DNA of 64,000 bases, taken from a virus. Position numbers and translations under genes: made by a program. The stretch is taken from positions 1-64,000 of IMG/VR virus record IMGVR_UViG_3300022562_001652. One strand, 5' to 3'. Below the pieces are notes generated by a model, which was not told the DNA's origin, ran no database searches, and worked only from the letters and a program-made list of their open reading frames with translations. Each line of letters starts with the position of its first letter. Within the stretch, counting starts at the first letter, position 1. Of this stretch, positions 20,681 to 29,331 are shown in pieces.

Positions 20681-21364
20681 TTATCTGAACCAATGCTTCA
20701 GTGAATGCTCACAGATCTCGTCGACCTCACGTTCGGTGGCTCTCCTTGGTTCAGCAGAGATCCATCCCTGCCCCACCGGCCAAAACACCTTCGCGTGCTC
20801 TCTGTCCTCCCGAAACGTTCGATGCACCACCGTCACCGTCCCCGCGATGCAGGAAGTCCTGTGGATCTCCTCAGCCTTCTGGGAATAGCATGTCCCCGCC
20901 TCATAGATCCCGTCGGAAGTGCCGCTAGACAAAGAAACGTGTCCAAGATGGATCATCTTCCCCGGGTCTCTGAACTGCGCCACCCTCACCTTCTCGTCCT
21001 CGATAGGACCGCATAGGATCTCCTTGGTCATGTGAGGCAGGCAAACAGGAGAAGGTGGTCCTTCCACGTAGAGACGGTTCGAAAGGCGTCCTGCGATCAC
21101 GAATGACGTGAAGTCCCACGGGTGTGTATGGATGTCGGAAACGTTGGAAACACGAAAACGAGCATCCCACACATGGAGATGCACATCCTCTGAAATGTAA
21201 GTACGCAGCACGCCGAAACCTTGAAGGCTCCACTGGTACTCGCGTCTGTTCATCAAGATGCGTTTTGCTTGGACGATTATCTTCTCTTGGATACCTCGCA
21301 GGTCTCCGAATGTTTCCGCTCCTACGCTCACCAGCGTACGCAGGCCTTCATTTTCCGTACTCAT
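20681..21364 (-). CDS. Cupin-fold protein, 227 aa
   Basis: The sequence LHVWDARFRVSNVSDIHTHP followed by WDFTSFVIAGRLSN is the first cupin motif with two His ligands, and YSQKAEEIHRTSCIAGTVTV holds the third His of the second motif. The spacing resembles the cysteine-dioxygenase and related metal-dependent cupins. Substrate unknown. ATG 21364 overlaps the stop of the uracil-DNA glycosylase gene. Confidence 0.75.
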   Translation of the reverse strand: MSTENEGLRTLVSVGAETFGDLRGIQEKIIVQAKRILMNRREYQWSLQGFGVLRTYISEDVHLHVWDARFRVSNVSDIHTHPWDFTSFVIAGRLSNRLYVEGPPSPVCLPHMTKEILCGPIEDEKVRVAQFRDPGKMIHLGHVSLSSGTSDGIYEAGTCYSQKAEEIHRTSCIAGTVTVVHRTFREDREHAKVFWPVGQGWISAEPRRATEREVDEICEHSLKHWFR

Positions 21365-21987
21365 CTTCTCCCTTCCTCCTTCTTCAGAAGGACCCTCTTC
21401 ATGTCTTCAATTACTTTTCCTCCTTCTTCGTCCTTCTTCAGAAACGACGCTACCTTCTTCAGATCTTCTACGACCTCCCCCGACATCTTCGGATTGCGAA
21501 GTATGTAGGCGGGGTGGTACGTGGCGAACGTATAGTGCCCCCACAGACCCCACATCACTTGACGAGCCTCAGAGATGGGTTTGCTGAGAAGGAACGAAGA
21601 GGCCACGCCCCCCAGAAGAACTATGACCCTGGGTTTCACGGCAGTTACCTGTTCCTCCAGATAGGGCACGCATGCCTTCAGCTCCTCATCCGTCGGATTG
21701 CGGTTGCCGGGCGGTCTGGCCTTCACCATGTTCGCGACGTAGCACATGTCGCGGGATAGACCAGCCACGCGAAGCACCGAATCCAGAAGCTTGCCTGAAG
21801 GACCGACGAAGGGTCTTCCTTCCTGATCCTCCTTCTCGCCTGGTGCTTCTCCGATCACGAAGATGTCCGCGTCTGGTGAACCGGAGCCGAACACGACCTT
21901 GTTCGCACCACGACAGAGACCACAGCTGGAACATCCCTTCACTAGTCCTCGTGTCTCACGAAGAAGCCACACGCTATCGGAGCTCAT
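21361..21987 (-). CDS. Family 4 uracil-DNA glycosylase, 208 aa
   Basis: Removes uracil from DNA. Motif 1 is GEAPGEKEDQEGRPFVG (residues 47-62) and motif 2 is YHPAYILR. Family 4 enzymes hold an iron-sulfur cluster with C-x2-C near the N-terminus (here C19, C22, and an extra C25), a Cys in the VKCRPPGNR loop, and one in the following helix (C106). Here the loop reads VKARPPGNR, with Ala90 in place of the third Cys, though C82 lies nearby. ATG 21987 overlaps the SbcC stop. Confidence 0.88.
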   Translation of the reverse strand: MSSDSVWLLRETRGLVKGCSSCGLCRGANKVVFGSGSPDADIFVIGEAPGEKEDQEGRPFVGPSGKLLDSVLRVAGLSRDMCYVANMVKARPPGNRNPTDEELKACVPYLEEQVTAVKPRVIVLLGGVASSFLLSKPISEARQVMWGLWGHYTFATYHPAYILRNPKMSGEVVEDLKKVASFLKKDEEGGKVIEDMKRVLLKKEEGRR

Positions 21988-23750
21988 CTCGACACCCACC
22001 ATGTAGACACCAACATCCGGGTCGCTCCCTTCTCTTTGATCATGCGTACGATCCCATCGAAGGCGTCCATCGACAAGTCGTCGCGATGAGTGATCAGGAA
22101 CACAGCCTTCTCCTTCGCCTGCTTCCTTAGAAGACTGAGAACACGTCCCGAAGCAACGGAGTCTAGGTTGTCGAACACCTCGTCGTAGAAGACCGCGTTG
22201 GTGGCGAACTTACCCGCCATCACGTGCTGGATAGCCGTCCCCGCCACGATGTCGATCAAGGCCTTCTCCCCCTGACTGCTGGCCTCGTAGTTCTGAGCTC
22301 CGTAGCTCGAGCTGATCCCCACGCCGAGCTCCTCCCTACCTCTCTTCAGGATGCCAGTGTCGAACGACACACGCGTCACCCCTTCTGAAAGTATCTGAGC
22401 AACCTCCTTGGCCTTCCGATCCAGCTCAGGAACGGCGTGTTCGATCGAAGCCACCACGAGCTCAGGAGAGAACGAGTTCTCAAGGAGAAGCAAGGACGCC
22501 ACCTTCTTCTCCTCCGTTCGTGCACGAATCTTGGTCGTCTTCACGAGGCCTCGCGTGTTCTTCACGATGCTTTGTAATTTTCGAAGCCGAGGAGCGAAGT
22601 CATATCTCTCCTCCAAGAGTTCTTGTTCTCGCTCCGCAAGTCTGATCTGCAACATCGTCTTCTCGAGCTTCGCGAGATCCTCTTCGTGACGCCTCGCCAA
22701 GGACATCGTCTTCGAAACGATTGCCGTTAGCTTCGAGATCACATTAGTCTGCTTCCTTCGCTCTTCAGACAGACTGGCTACTCTTTCTCGTTGCTGTATC
22801 TTCTGTTCTTCTGACCAAGAGATCTTGGAACCACAGAGAGAGCATGTAGCTTTCGCGAACATGTCGAGGGTACGTTCAGCGTCCGTTATCTGCGTACCAG
22901 CCTTCTCGAGCCTCGAAGAGGCTCGAGCGATGCGGTTCTCTAGGTCACGAAGCTTTCCCTTCCACTCTTCCAGGCTGTCGCGGGTCTCACGAAGATGTCG
23001 AATCACGCGCCTCTTCTTGGCTATGATCTTTAGCAGCTTGCTCATCCGTTCTTCGTCGACGCCGTGAGCAGATGCCTCTGCTCTGTACTCGCGCAGTTCT
23101 TCCCGCGCCTCTCTCAGTCTCTCTACGGTGGCACTGTGATCCCGAGCAGCTTCGTCTCGAAGAAACTCAGCCCTTCGTCTTTCCTCCTTGACCAACAGAG
23201 ACGCCTTCTCGTACAGAGAAGCTCCAACAGCATCGTCGAGAATCGCGCGTCTCTCCTTAGGGGAGAGCGACGTGAACTTGAGAGTGCTCGAGCCGCCGAA
23301 CACCACGGCCGAGCAAAACATCTTGAGGTCGGCCCCCAGGAGCCCTTCTATCTTCTTCTGCGTCTCCGCGATGGAAGGCCCCGACACATCCTCTGTCCCA
23401 CGACGTAGCGAGAGACGGCTCTTCCTGGGCGACAGGAACCGTGTCCGCTCCACCGTGTACTTCGCCCCATCCTCTACTTCGAGTGAGACAGACACCTGAG
23501 CAGCAGAAGATCCTGTCCGCACCACAGCGTCGGTGTTAGATATGTCTCGAAGTGTTCGTCCGAACAGGCACCAAAGGATCGCCTCGTACAGGGTGCTCTT
23601 CCCGCTCCCATTAGATTTCTTGCAGCTGGCTTCGTCCCTGTTCTCACCCTCCACCAGGAAGAAGCCACGCTTTGGAAGCTGGAAGTCTACACCTGCTACG
23701 GAGAAAAAGTCCTGAATGGAAACCGAGTTGATTGTGGTGGGCTTCCTCAT
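21984..23750 (-). CDS. SbcC/Rad50-like (gp46) recombination ATPase, 588 aa
   Basis: ATPase partner of the Mre11-like nuclease two genes upstream. Walker A NGSGKST is at residues 47-53. Long charged coiled coils flank a zinc hook CSLCG near residue 301. The C-terminal lobe has the ABC signature SSQGEKALIDIVAG and Walker B FYDEVFDNLD. The length matches T4 gp46-type proteins rather than cellular SbcC. It should process DNA ends for recombination-dependent replication. ATG 23750 overlaps the previous stop; a longer in-frame extension has no support. Confidence 0.9.
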   Translation of the reverse strand: MRKPTTINSVSIQDFFSVAGVDFQLPKRGFFLVEGENRDEASCKKSNGSGKSTLYEAILWCLFGRTLRDISNTDAVVRTGSSAAQVSVSLEVEDGAKYTVERTRFLSPRKSRLSLRRGTEDVSGPSIAETQKKIEGLLGADLKMFCSAVVFGGSSTLKFTSLSPKERRAILDDAVGASLYEKASLLVKEERRRAEFLRDEAARDHSATVERLREAREELREYRAEASAHGVDEERMSKLLKIIAKKRRVIRHLRETRDSLEEWKGKLRDLENRIARASSRLEKAGTQITDAERTLDMFAKATCSLCGSKISWSEEQKIQQRERVASLSEERRKQTNVISKLTAIVSKTMSLARRHEEDLAKLEKTMLQIRLAEREQELLEERYDFAPRLRKLQSIVKNTRGLVKTTKIRARTEEKKVASLLLLENSFSPELVVASIEHAVPELDRKAKEVAQILSEGVTRVSFDTGILKRGREELGVGISSSYGAQNYEASSQGEKALIDIVAGTAIQHVMAGKFATNAVFYDEVFDNLDSVASGRVLSLLRKQAKEKAVFLITHRDDLSMDAFDGIVRMIKEKGATRMLVSTWWVSR

Positions 23751-24103
23751 GAACAGCTCGGATGGAGACGGTGGGCGTCTTGCATGAAAGTGTCTTCTCT
23801 GAGATCGAACCCAAACATGACGTAGGACCACCCACATGGACAACTAGCTAGAAGTCCTCCTGCTGCCTTCCTTATCTTGAAAGCTCTTCGAGCTGTCTCA
23901 GCAGAATGGGATGCGCCGCCTTCTCTAGCTTCGACAGCGAGGACAGATCGCGACTCGTTTCCTTCCGCAACCAGGACAGGCGTGCCCCTGGCTTCGCGCA
24001 GAAGTTCGGAGGACCGACGCACTTTCCGCTCAGAAGGCCGATCCACCCAGGACCGAGAGAACAGCTTACGCAACGACCGAAGTCCAGAGCTTCCCTTCCC
24101 CAT
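23747..24103 (-). CDS. Hypothetical basic protein, 118 aa
   Basis: ATG 24103 has GAGGGGGAGGCGAAG upstream. The N-terminal half is Arg/Ser-rich; the C-terminus carries CPCGWSYVMFGFD and a final HRLHPSCS, a possible zinc site. It lies between the gp47-like and gp46-like genes and overlaps the latter by ATGA. No family recognised. Confidence 0.65.
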   Translation of the reverse strand: MGKGSSGLRSLRKLFSRSWVDRPSERKVRRSSELLREARGTPVLVAEGNESRSVLAVEAREGGASHSAETARRAFKIRKAAGGLLASCPCGWSYVMFGFDLREDTFMQDAHRLHPSCS

Positions 24104-24125
24104 CGTCTTCTTCGCCTCCCCCTCC

Positions 24126-24482
24126 TCAAGAAGCCCCCGCCTCCACGCCCTTCCTGCACTCGCGGCACAAGCCCGTCAGGGACACCACCATCGAAGGCAG
24201 GCAGCATCTGACGCACATGGCGCGCAGATAGGCGTCTCTAGAGCTAGCCATAGGGTGTGGCCACGGCCCATTGAAGAGTTCCCGAAGCCACCGACGCTGT
24301 ATCCTTCGTCTCAAGCGGTAGCGGCTTTGTCCGATCATCGGCATCTCCTCTGCACTAAGCCAACGAACCAACGGAACTTTGGTCTGGTACGTGAGGACGC
24401 GAAGCGTCGCCTCGAGCGACTCCACGCGCAGCACACGCGGATCCACATGGTAGAAGGCCTTGCATCTACGACGACGAGACAA
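24126..24482 (-). CDS. Hypothetical basic protein with Cys pairs, 118 aa
   Basis: Starts at TTG 24482, directly after the stop of the Mre11-like gene, with AGAGG upstream; no ATG is available in frame near it. The protein is Arg-rich and ends with CVRCC and CRECRKG, possibly a zinc ribbon. Function unknown; may bind nucleic acid. Confidence 0.6.
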   Translation of the reverse strand: MSRRRRCKAFYHVDPRVLRVESLEATLRVLTYQTKVPLVRWLSAEEMPMIGQSRYRLRRRIQRRWLRELFNGPWPHPMASSRDAYLRAMCVRCCLPSMVVSLTGLCRECRKGVEAGAS

Positions 24483-24483
24483 C

Positions 24484-25584
24484 TCATACCTCTGAAGCTT
24501 TGCTGAGAAACAACCTTCCCATGTCGAGCAGATCTTTCTTCGAGAGGCCTTTCTCGGCTATCTCCTCTTCCTTCGTCTCTAGAAGAGCTGCCAACGCCTG
24601 TCTTGGAGGAATGCTTGGGTCGACAGAGAACCGCTCTTTCCTATTCTCGTCTTCCTCCTTCTGCCTCGGAATCGTCTTCCAAGCCCGTGCCCCAGCATCT
24701 CGTAGACTCTCGGACACCACGTTCTCTTCTCCAGGAAGAACGTCGACGTCGACGAAGTTTCCGGCTACATCTTCCAGCACACCAGGAAGATCGAAGTCCA
24801 TAGATGATATCCGTAGAAACTTCGGGAGCCGGAGAGGTATCATCTCGAAAGTCAGGCTGTCCAGATCTACGACCATGAACCCCTTATCGTGGAGCTCGTC
24901 GATCGACGCCCGAGTAAACTCCATGGGCGAACCGATGTACCAGCCGTTTTCGATACCACGGATAGGCTGATGTGAGTGGTAGTGTCCCGACAAAACGAGG
25001 GGCCACTCGTTCCCGATTCGTTTCTTGGCGGAGATCGGCTCTCTAACCTCGTACTCTAAGTACGTACCTACCCGAGCTCCGAAGAAGCCAGCGTGGAATA
25101 CTGCGAGGCCTCTTTCTCTGGTCGTCTTCCTAGCGTCGTCGATCCTCTTCTGGAAGAGCGTGCGATCGTCGCAGTAGGAGAACCCGTGCATAGGGACGCC
25201 ACCGAGGTCCCACAAACCGAACCCTTCTCCTGGCGGAATAGCCTCTACGAGACCCGCAGATCGTAACGCTTCTACGGCGTGGATCATGCCTCCGCGATCG
25301 GCGTGATCGTGGTTACCATCTACCACGATCACCCGGATACCACGCTTCTTGTAGGCGGCAAGCTCGGCGACTACAAGGTTCAAAGCCTGCGTCGGAACCA
25401 TGCCTCTCTTGTGGAAGACGTCCCCTCCGATCACGACATGCTTGATGTCGTGCCTCTTGCAATAGCGGCGTGCCTTTTCGAACACTTTCAGGGTATCAAG
25501 TAATCGACTGTTCACCCCATCTACCAAGGTCGCGTGCTCCACGAACGGAAAAACGTGCACGTCGGAGAAGACCACGATCTTCAT
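24484..25584 (-). CDS. SbcD/Mre11-like (gp47) nuclease, 366 aa
   Basis: Calcineurin-like phosphoesterase with all metal-binding motifs: FSDVHVF (residues 6-12), GGDVFHKR near 54, DGNHDHAD near 90, a His in VFHAGFF, and SGHYHSHQP near 200. The C-terminal 150 residues are a capping and ATPase-binding part. It should work with the gp46-like protein as an exonuclease/endonuclease at DNA ends. Starts at an ATG overlapping the previous stop (TGATG). Confidence 0.9.
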   Translation of the reverse strand: MKIVVFSDVHVFPFVEHATLVDGVNSRLLDTLKVFEKARRYCKRHDIKHVVIGGDVFHKRGMVPTQALNLVVAELAAYKKRGIRVIVVDGNHDHADRGGMIHAVEALRSAGLVEAIPPGEGFGLWDLGGVPMHGFSYCDDRTLFQKRIDDARKTTRERGLAVFHAGFFGARVGTYLEYEVREPISAKKRIGNEWPLVLSGHYHSHQPIRGIENGWYIGSPMEFTRASIDELHDKGFMVVDLDSLTFEMIPLRLPKFLRISSMDFDLPGVLEDVAGNFVDVDVLPGEENVVSESLRDAGARAWKTIPRQKEEDENRKERFSVDPSIPPRQALAALLETKEEEIAEKGLSKKDLLDMGRLFLSKASEV

Positions 25585-26072
25585 CAGGCTAGCTGGCTAA
25601 GAGGATGGAAATGCTCGTCAAATACGTCCGACATCGTGTTCTGAAACTCAGACACGTTGTCCACCGTATTCCACCATCTAACCACACCTGACGGATGAGG
25701 AATGATCGTCGCCCACGCCTTGAAAGCCTCGAGATACGTAAACGCCATGAAGGGAAGACGAAGGCCGAATGACAGAGCTACTCTCTTCCCGAGTAGGACG
25801 ACGAGAGTCGGAGACAGTCTCCTGATCCTACTAGCGACGAAGGGAGCCCTCCTCTTGGCCTTCGAGATCGAGAAGCAAGATCCCTTCCCTCCTCTCTCGT
25901 TGTGTCGAGTGGCAGGTCCTTGCCACTCGTTGAAGACGTTCAAGAAGACAGCCTGTTCTTGCAGGTTGGGCACGTCACGACAGAGACGAAGCAGACGCTG
26001 TCCCGACCACCCTTCAAAGCCTTTCTTCCCAGAAGGTCCAGGACACTCGCCCAAGAAGACGATCTTCTTCAT
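25584..26072 (-). CDS. UDG-superfamily protein, 162 aa
   Basis: An N-terminal strand with FLGECPGPSGKKGFEGWSGQ, and a C-terminal IPHPSGVVRWWN, are the two loops of the uracil-DNA glycosylase fold (family 4/5/SMUG-like). It differs from the family 4 enzyme encoded nearby and lacks its Cys cluster. The target base is not known. ATG 26072 was preferred because GGAGG is 10 bases upstream; ATG 26081 sits only one base from it. Confidence 0.75.
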   Translation of the reverse strand: MKKIVFLGECPGPSGKKGFEGWSGQRLLRLCRDVPNLQEQAVFLNVFNEWQGPATRHNERGGKGSCFSISKAKRRAPFVASRIRRLSPTLVVLLGKRVALSFGLRLPFMAFTYLEAFKAWATIIPHPSGVVRWWNTVDNVSEFQNTMSDVFDEHFHPLSQLA

Positions 26073-26093
26073 CTTAGCCATACCTCCAAAGCC

Positions 26094-27053
26094 TCACTCA
26101 GGGCTCTCCTCTTCTTCTCCTGCCTCACTAGGCCAGATAGCGTGCACACCCTCAGCAAATCGGCCTTCTAGAAAGACGTCGCGGAATGGAGGGGCTACCT
26201 TGTTCTTGATGCTTCGAACCCGACTCACCGAACCGATGGTCTTGGTTCCTTTCCTGATCTGCTTGATGACCCGAGCATCTAGACGAATGTCCGAGTAGTA
26301 ACGAAGCGCGTTGCCTCCCGTGGTCTGTTCGGGCGGCGGGCCGAAGCGAGAGAAGCCTCCGATCTTCACCCGAAGCTGGTTCACGAAGAGAACGGAGACC
26401 TCGTTCTCGTCGGCCAGCGCCTTCATCTTGCGGAGCGCTTGACTCATGAGACGAGCCTGGAGACCTATGTGTGAGTCTCCCATGTCGCCGCTCACTTCCA
26501 CCTCAGGAACCAAAGCAGCCACGCTGTCTACGATGGCGAGGCCCACGACGCGGTCCTTGATCAGGTAGTCGAGGAGACCGAGAGACTCCTCGGCCGTATT
26601 GGGCTGGTTGAAGAGGAAATGCCGAGGATCGAGAGAAACTCCGATGCGAACAGCGTAGGGGAGCTCGACGGCGTGCTCGGCGTCGATGTACACACAACGA
26701 TACCCAGCTCGCTGCGCAGCAGCGACGATATGGAGGCAGAGGGTGCTCTTCCACGCACCTTCCTTCCCACTGAGCTCGACGATCTTGCCGAGAGGGAACC
26801 CTTTCCCCGTCCCAGTCACGGTGCGTCCCTTCTCGTCCGTCTCACCCGTGAGCATGTCGTCCAGATGTGGGAATCCGGTAGAGAAGCACTTGACGGGAGC
26901 CACGGATCCAGAGAATCGCGCGAACGTATCCTTCCCGAACTTCTTCTCGATTCGCGCGAGAAGGGTTTTGTCCTTGTCGATCTCTGCTCTACGCGTTCGA
27001 ACGTGGTCCTTCCTAGCCTTGGTAATAGCCCTCTTAATCTCCGCTGCTGTCAC
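26094..27053 (-). CDS. uvsX: RecA/UvsX-like recombinase, 319 aa
   Basis: Strand-exchange ATPase. The P-loop is SGKEGAWKST with Trp101 where RecA has the invariant Gly before Lys102; T4 UvsX also has an aromatic residue at this position. Walker B is GLAIVDSVAALVP, L2 region QLRVKIG...TTGGNALRYY. A basic N-terminal helix precedes the core. GTG 27053 has GGAGGACACC upstream. It would pair with the gp32-like, UvsY-like and UvsW-like proteins. Confidence 0.92.
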   Translation of the reverse strand: MTAAEIKRAITKARKDHVRTRRAEIDKDKTLLARIEKKFGKDTFARFSGSVAPVKCFSTGFPHLDDMLTGETDEKGRTVTGTGKGFPLGKIVELSGKEGAWKSTLCLHIVAAAQRAGYRCVYIDAEHAVELPYAVRIGVSLDPRHFLFNQPNTAEESLGLLDYLIKDRVVGLAIVDSVAALVPEVEVSGDMGDSHIGLQARLMSQALRKMKALADENEVSVLFVNQLRVKIGGFSRFGPPPEQTTGGNALRYYSDIRLDARVIKQIRKGTKTIGSVSRVRSIKNKVAPPFRDVFLEGRFAEGVHAIWPSEAGEEEESPE

Positions 27054-27068
27054 GACGGTGTCCTCCCT

Positions 27069-27362
27069 CTACAAATCAACTGCGCACTCGACGAGACGGA
27101 ACGCCCGCACGCGAGCTTGGGTATTGTATGAGACGATGCCCCTGAAACCCACGACAGGAGCATCCTCCTTAAACAAGGAAGCGATCTCCGCCTCAGCCTC
27201 CTTGAGAGATCTGTGGAGGAGGAGTTTTCCATCAATGTAGCTGTTACGTCGCCAAGAATCCGGCCAAACCCCATCGTGGCAACGTCTCCATTCGACGAGG
27301 TACATGATCACGTCGTCGATCTTTTCGAGTTTGAGCTCCTGTTCCTCTTCGGACGACGCCAT
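27069..27362 (-). CDS. Hypothetical protein, 97 aa
   Basis: ATG 27362 follows AAGGAGTAGAG. A helical, acidic start (EEQELKLEKIDDVIMYLVEW) leads to a Trp-rich turn (CHDGVWPDSW) and a helix-strand end. It lies between the ssDNA-binding protein and RecA genes. No family recognised. Confidence 0.7.
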   Translation of the reverse strand: MASSEEEQELKLEKIDDVIMYLVEWRRCHDGVWPDSWRRNSYIDGKLLLHRSLKEAEAEIASLFKEDAPVVGFRGIVSYNTQARVRAFRLVECAVDL

Positions 27363-27364
27363 CT

Positions 27365-28441
27365 CTACTCCTTGCTTCGAAGAGAACGCTTGAGCTTCCG
27401 AACCTCGTCGGAAGACCCTCCTCCTTGTTCTTCGATGGCCGCACCACACCGCTTCAGGAAAGGACACTCCATGCACACGTCGTCATCAGGATCATGAACC
27501 CCGGGATCAGCGAAGCATGCCGGCTTGGTGGGTCCTTTCTTCTCTTTCGTTCCCTTCTTAGATGAAGACACCTTTCTTCTCGGAGGAGAATCCTCCTCGT
27601 CATCACTGTCTTCACCATCCCCGTCGTCGCTATCCTCGTCGTCGTCATCGTCGTCATCGTCCTCCTCTTCGTCCCGGCGGCTTCTCCTCTTCTTCGACGG
27701 CTCTTCCATCTGGATCGAGAAGGCGTCGACGATCGCCTTAATCTCGTCTGGCTTGAGAACAGGGCCAATAGCCTCCTCGAGATCCGGGAGATCATCTTTG
27801 ATCTGTGACCAGATCTCGCTGATATCCTCACGCGACTTCCCACGAACCACGGAGTACTCGACGTTCCGTAGATCCCGAGAGCCCTTCTTCTGTGCCTTGT
27901 TGATGTACATGGTCCGGCCGTTCTTGACACTGAAGAAGCGGACCCCTGCCCGTGTGTATTCCGTGAGGAGGCCTTGCAAGATCTGGCTGCCGAAGCGGGC
28001 TGGTTCGACGACGGGCTCATCTGCTTCGGGGTTGTACTGAAGGCAGTAGTAGTTGAAGGACGGCCCCCACATCTCCTTGACGGCCTTCCACTTTTCCTTG
28101 GCTTCGTCTGTGCCTCTCTTCGTCGTCTTGTTGACGACGTTCACCTCTTTGAGGTATTGCTTGCAGGCTGGGCACGGGGTCTCCATGCCCGGGTTGTTGG
28201 CCGCCTTCCCGTACCACTTGGTAGTCAGGCATCGGACCCAGTTCCCACCGATGTAGTGGCCTGCTGCCTCAGTGTAGAATTCGGTAGGAACACCACGAAG
28301 AGGAAGAAAGCGTACCGCGTTCATCCCGGTATCCCACTTGCGTAAACCCCCTCCCTCATCGGTACCCTGAAGCTGCGCTAGCTTCCTACGAGCCACGTCC
28401 AGTCCAGCGTCGTCGCTCTCACCTTTTTGCTTTCTCGCCAT
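27365..28441 (-). CDS. gp32-like single-stranded DNA-binding protein, 358 aa
   Basis: The N-terminal core (RFLPLRGVPTEFYTEAAGHY and PCPACKQYLKE) resembles phage gp32-like proteins with an OB fold and a Cys-based zinc site. Residues about 245-290 are a highly acidic Asp/Glu/Ser tract, like the protein-interaction tail of gp32. An extra C-terminal module ACFADPGVHDPDDDVCMECP with KRC follows, which is not part of T4 gp32 and is shared with the protein at 32178. It should coat ssDNA during replication and recombination. Confidence 0.8.
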   Translation of the reverse strand: MARKQKGESDDAGLDVARRKLAQLQGTDEGGGLRKWDTGMNAVRFLPLRGVPTEFYTEAAGHYIGGNWVRCLTTKWYGKAANNPGMETPCPACKQYLKEVNVVNKTTKRGTDEAKEKWKAVKEMWGPSFNYYCLQYNPEADEPVVEPARFGSQILQGLLTEYTRAGVRFFSVKNGRTMYINKAQKKGSRDLRNVEYSVVRGKSREDISEIWSQIKDDLPDLEEAIGPVLKPDEIKAIVDAFSIQMEEPSKKRRSRRDEEEDDDDDDDDEDSDDGDGEDSDDEEDSPPRRKVSSSKKGTKEKKGPTKPACFADPGVHDPDDDVCMECPFLKRCGAAIEEQGGGSSDEVRKLKRSLRSKE

Positions 28442-28459
28442 CTTCTACAGCCTCCTTCT

Positions 28460-28825
28460 TCACTTCTCTTTGATCGAAACGAACAGTGCGCTGCGGATGT
28501 GCTTTTCTTCCTTGGAACTGAACGAGGTATTGGCGAATGTATTGCTCTGAATCTGAAAATCGATCGGCAAACCCGTCACGTCGCGACCCAAGGCGCACCA
28601 GGCGCGACACACGGCCCTCCAGCAACGATTATACTCAGGAAGCTCGGGATTACCGAAGCCGAGTAGCACGTAGTCCTCGTCGTCTAGAATGAGACGCACG
28701 TCCACATCGCGCCAGACCTTGTTCATGACCGACGAGCCTACGTGGTAAGGGATCTCGCCGAACGCGTCGCGGATGAGCTCGCCGAACTTCTGCAACAGAA
28801 TCCACCGAGGCATGCCGACGCCCAT
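28460..28825 (-). CDS. Nucleotidyltransferase-like protein, 121 aa
   Basis: The string PYHVGSSVMNKVWRDVDVRL has the G-S and D-x-D of the polymerase-beta-like nucleotidyltransferase fold, and TGLPIDFQIQ supplies a third acidic position. Similar small proteins are known in phages. The substrate is unknown. ATG 28825 overlaps the upstream stop (TGATG). Confidence 0.78.
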   Translation of the reverse strand: MGVGMPRWILLQKFGELIRDAFGEIPYHVGSSVMNKVWRDVDVRLILDDEDYVLLGFGNPELPEYNRCWRAVCRAWCALGRDVTGLPIDFQIQSNTFANTSFSSKEEKHIRSALFVSIKEK

Positions 28826-29316
28826 CAGGAATCCCCGAGGCCAGACCCCATCTCGGCAACACGCAGCTTCACCAGAGACATGAGCGTCCAACGCTTCTCG
28901 ATCAGAAGCTCACACACAGACTCCAGCTTCTTCAGTCTATTCTCCGCCTCCATGCGAAGACGAGAAGCCTCTCGAAGCTTCGGGTTCGCCTTAGCGACGT
29001 TCTTGATCTCGCTCTCTGTCAACTTCTTCGCGTCACGGACCTCCGAAAGACCTTCGCGCGTGCTGATGTAGACGTCGGCGTTCACGGCTTCCTCGTGATC
29101 CTTCGCCTGCCTCACCTCTTCAGCAGCCACACTCCGCAGAGAGACGAACCAAGCCATCTTCGCGGGCAGCTCTCTCAGGTCCCTCTCGAGGTCCTTACCG
29201 ACACGAACGGCAGAAAACCACTCCACGGGAATCACTTTCCCTGATACAGGGTGGCGAACGAGCAGTGGTTCAAAATCAACACTCCCGTTTTGACCTTTGT
29301 CCTCCCTATTCTTCAT
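28825..29316 (-). CDS. Helical protein, possible UvsY-type mediator, 163 aa
   Basis: After a 40-residue N-terminal segment the protein is a long helical array (LRELPAKMAWFVSLRSVAAE ... RMEAENRLKKLESVCELL). Size, helix layout and position beside gp32-like, RecA-like and polymerase genes fit the UvsY recombination mediator, which loads UvsX on gp32-coated DNA. No diagnostic motif exists, so this is inference from context. Confidence 0.5.
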   Translation of the reverse strand: MKNREDKGQNGSVDFEPLLVRHPVSGKVIPVEWFSAVRVGKDLERDLRELPAKMAWFVSLRSVAAEEVRQAKDHEEAVNADVYISTREGLSEVRDAKKLTESEIKNVAKANPKLREASRLRMEAENRLKKLESVCELLIEKRWTLMSLVKLRVAEMGSGLGDS

Positions 29317-29331
29317 GTTTTCCTCCTACCT

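Noticed and set aside
23872-24216. 114-codon minus frame in the gp46/gp47 intergenic genes
   Set aside because: It overlaps two better genes that have ribosome binding sites and stop-start overlaps.
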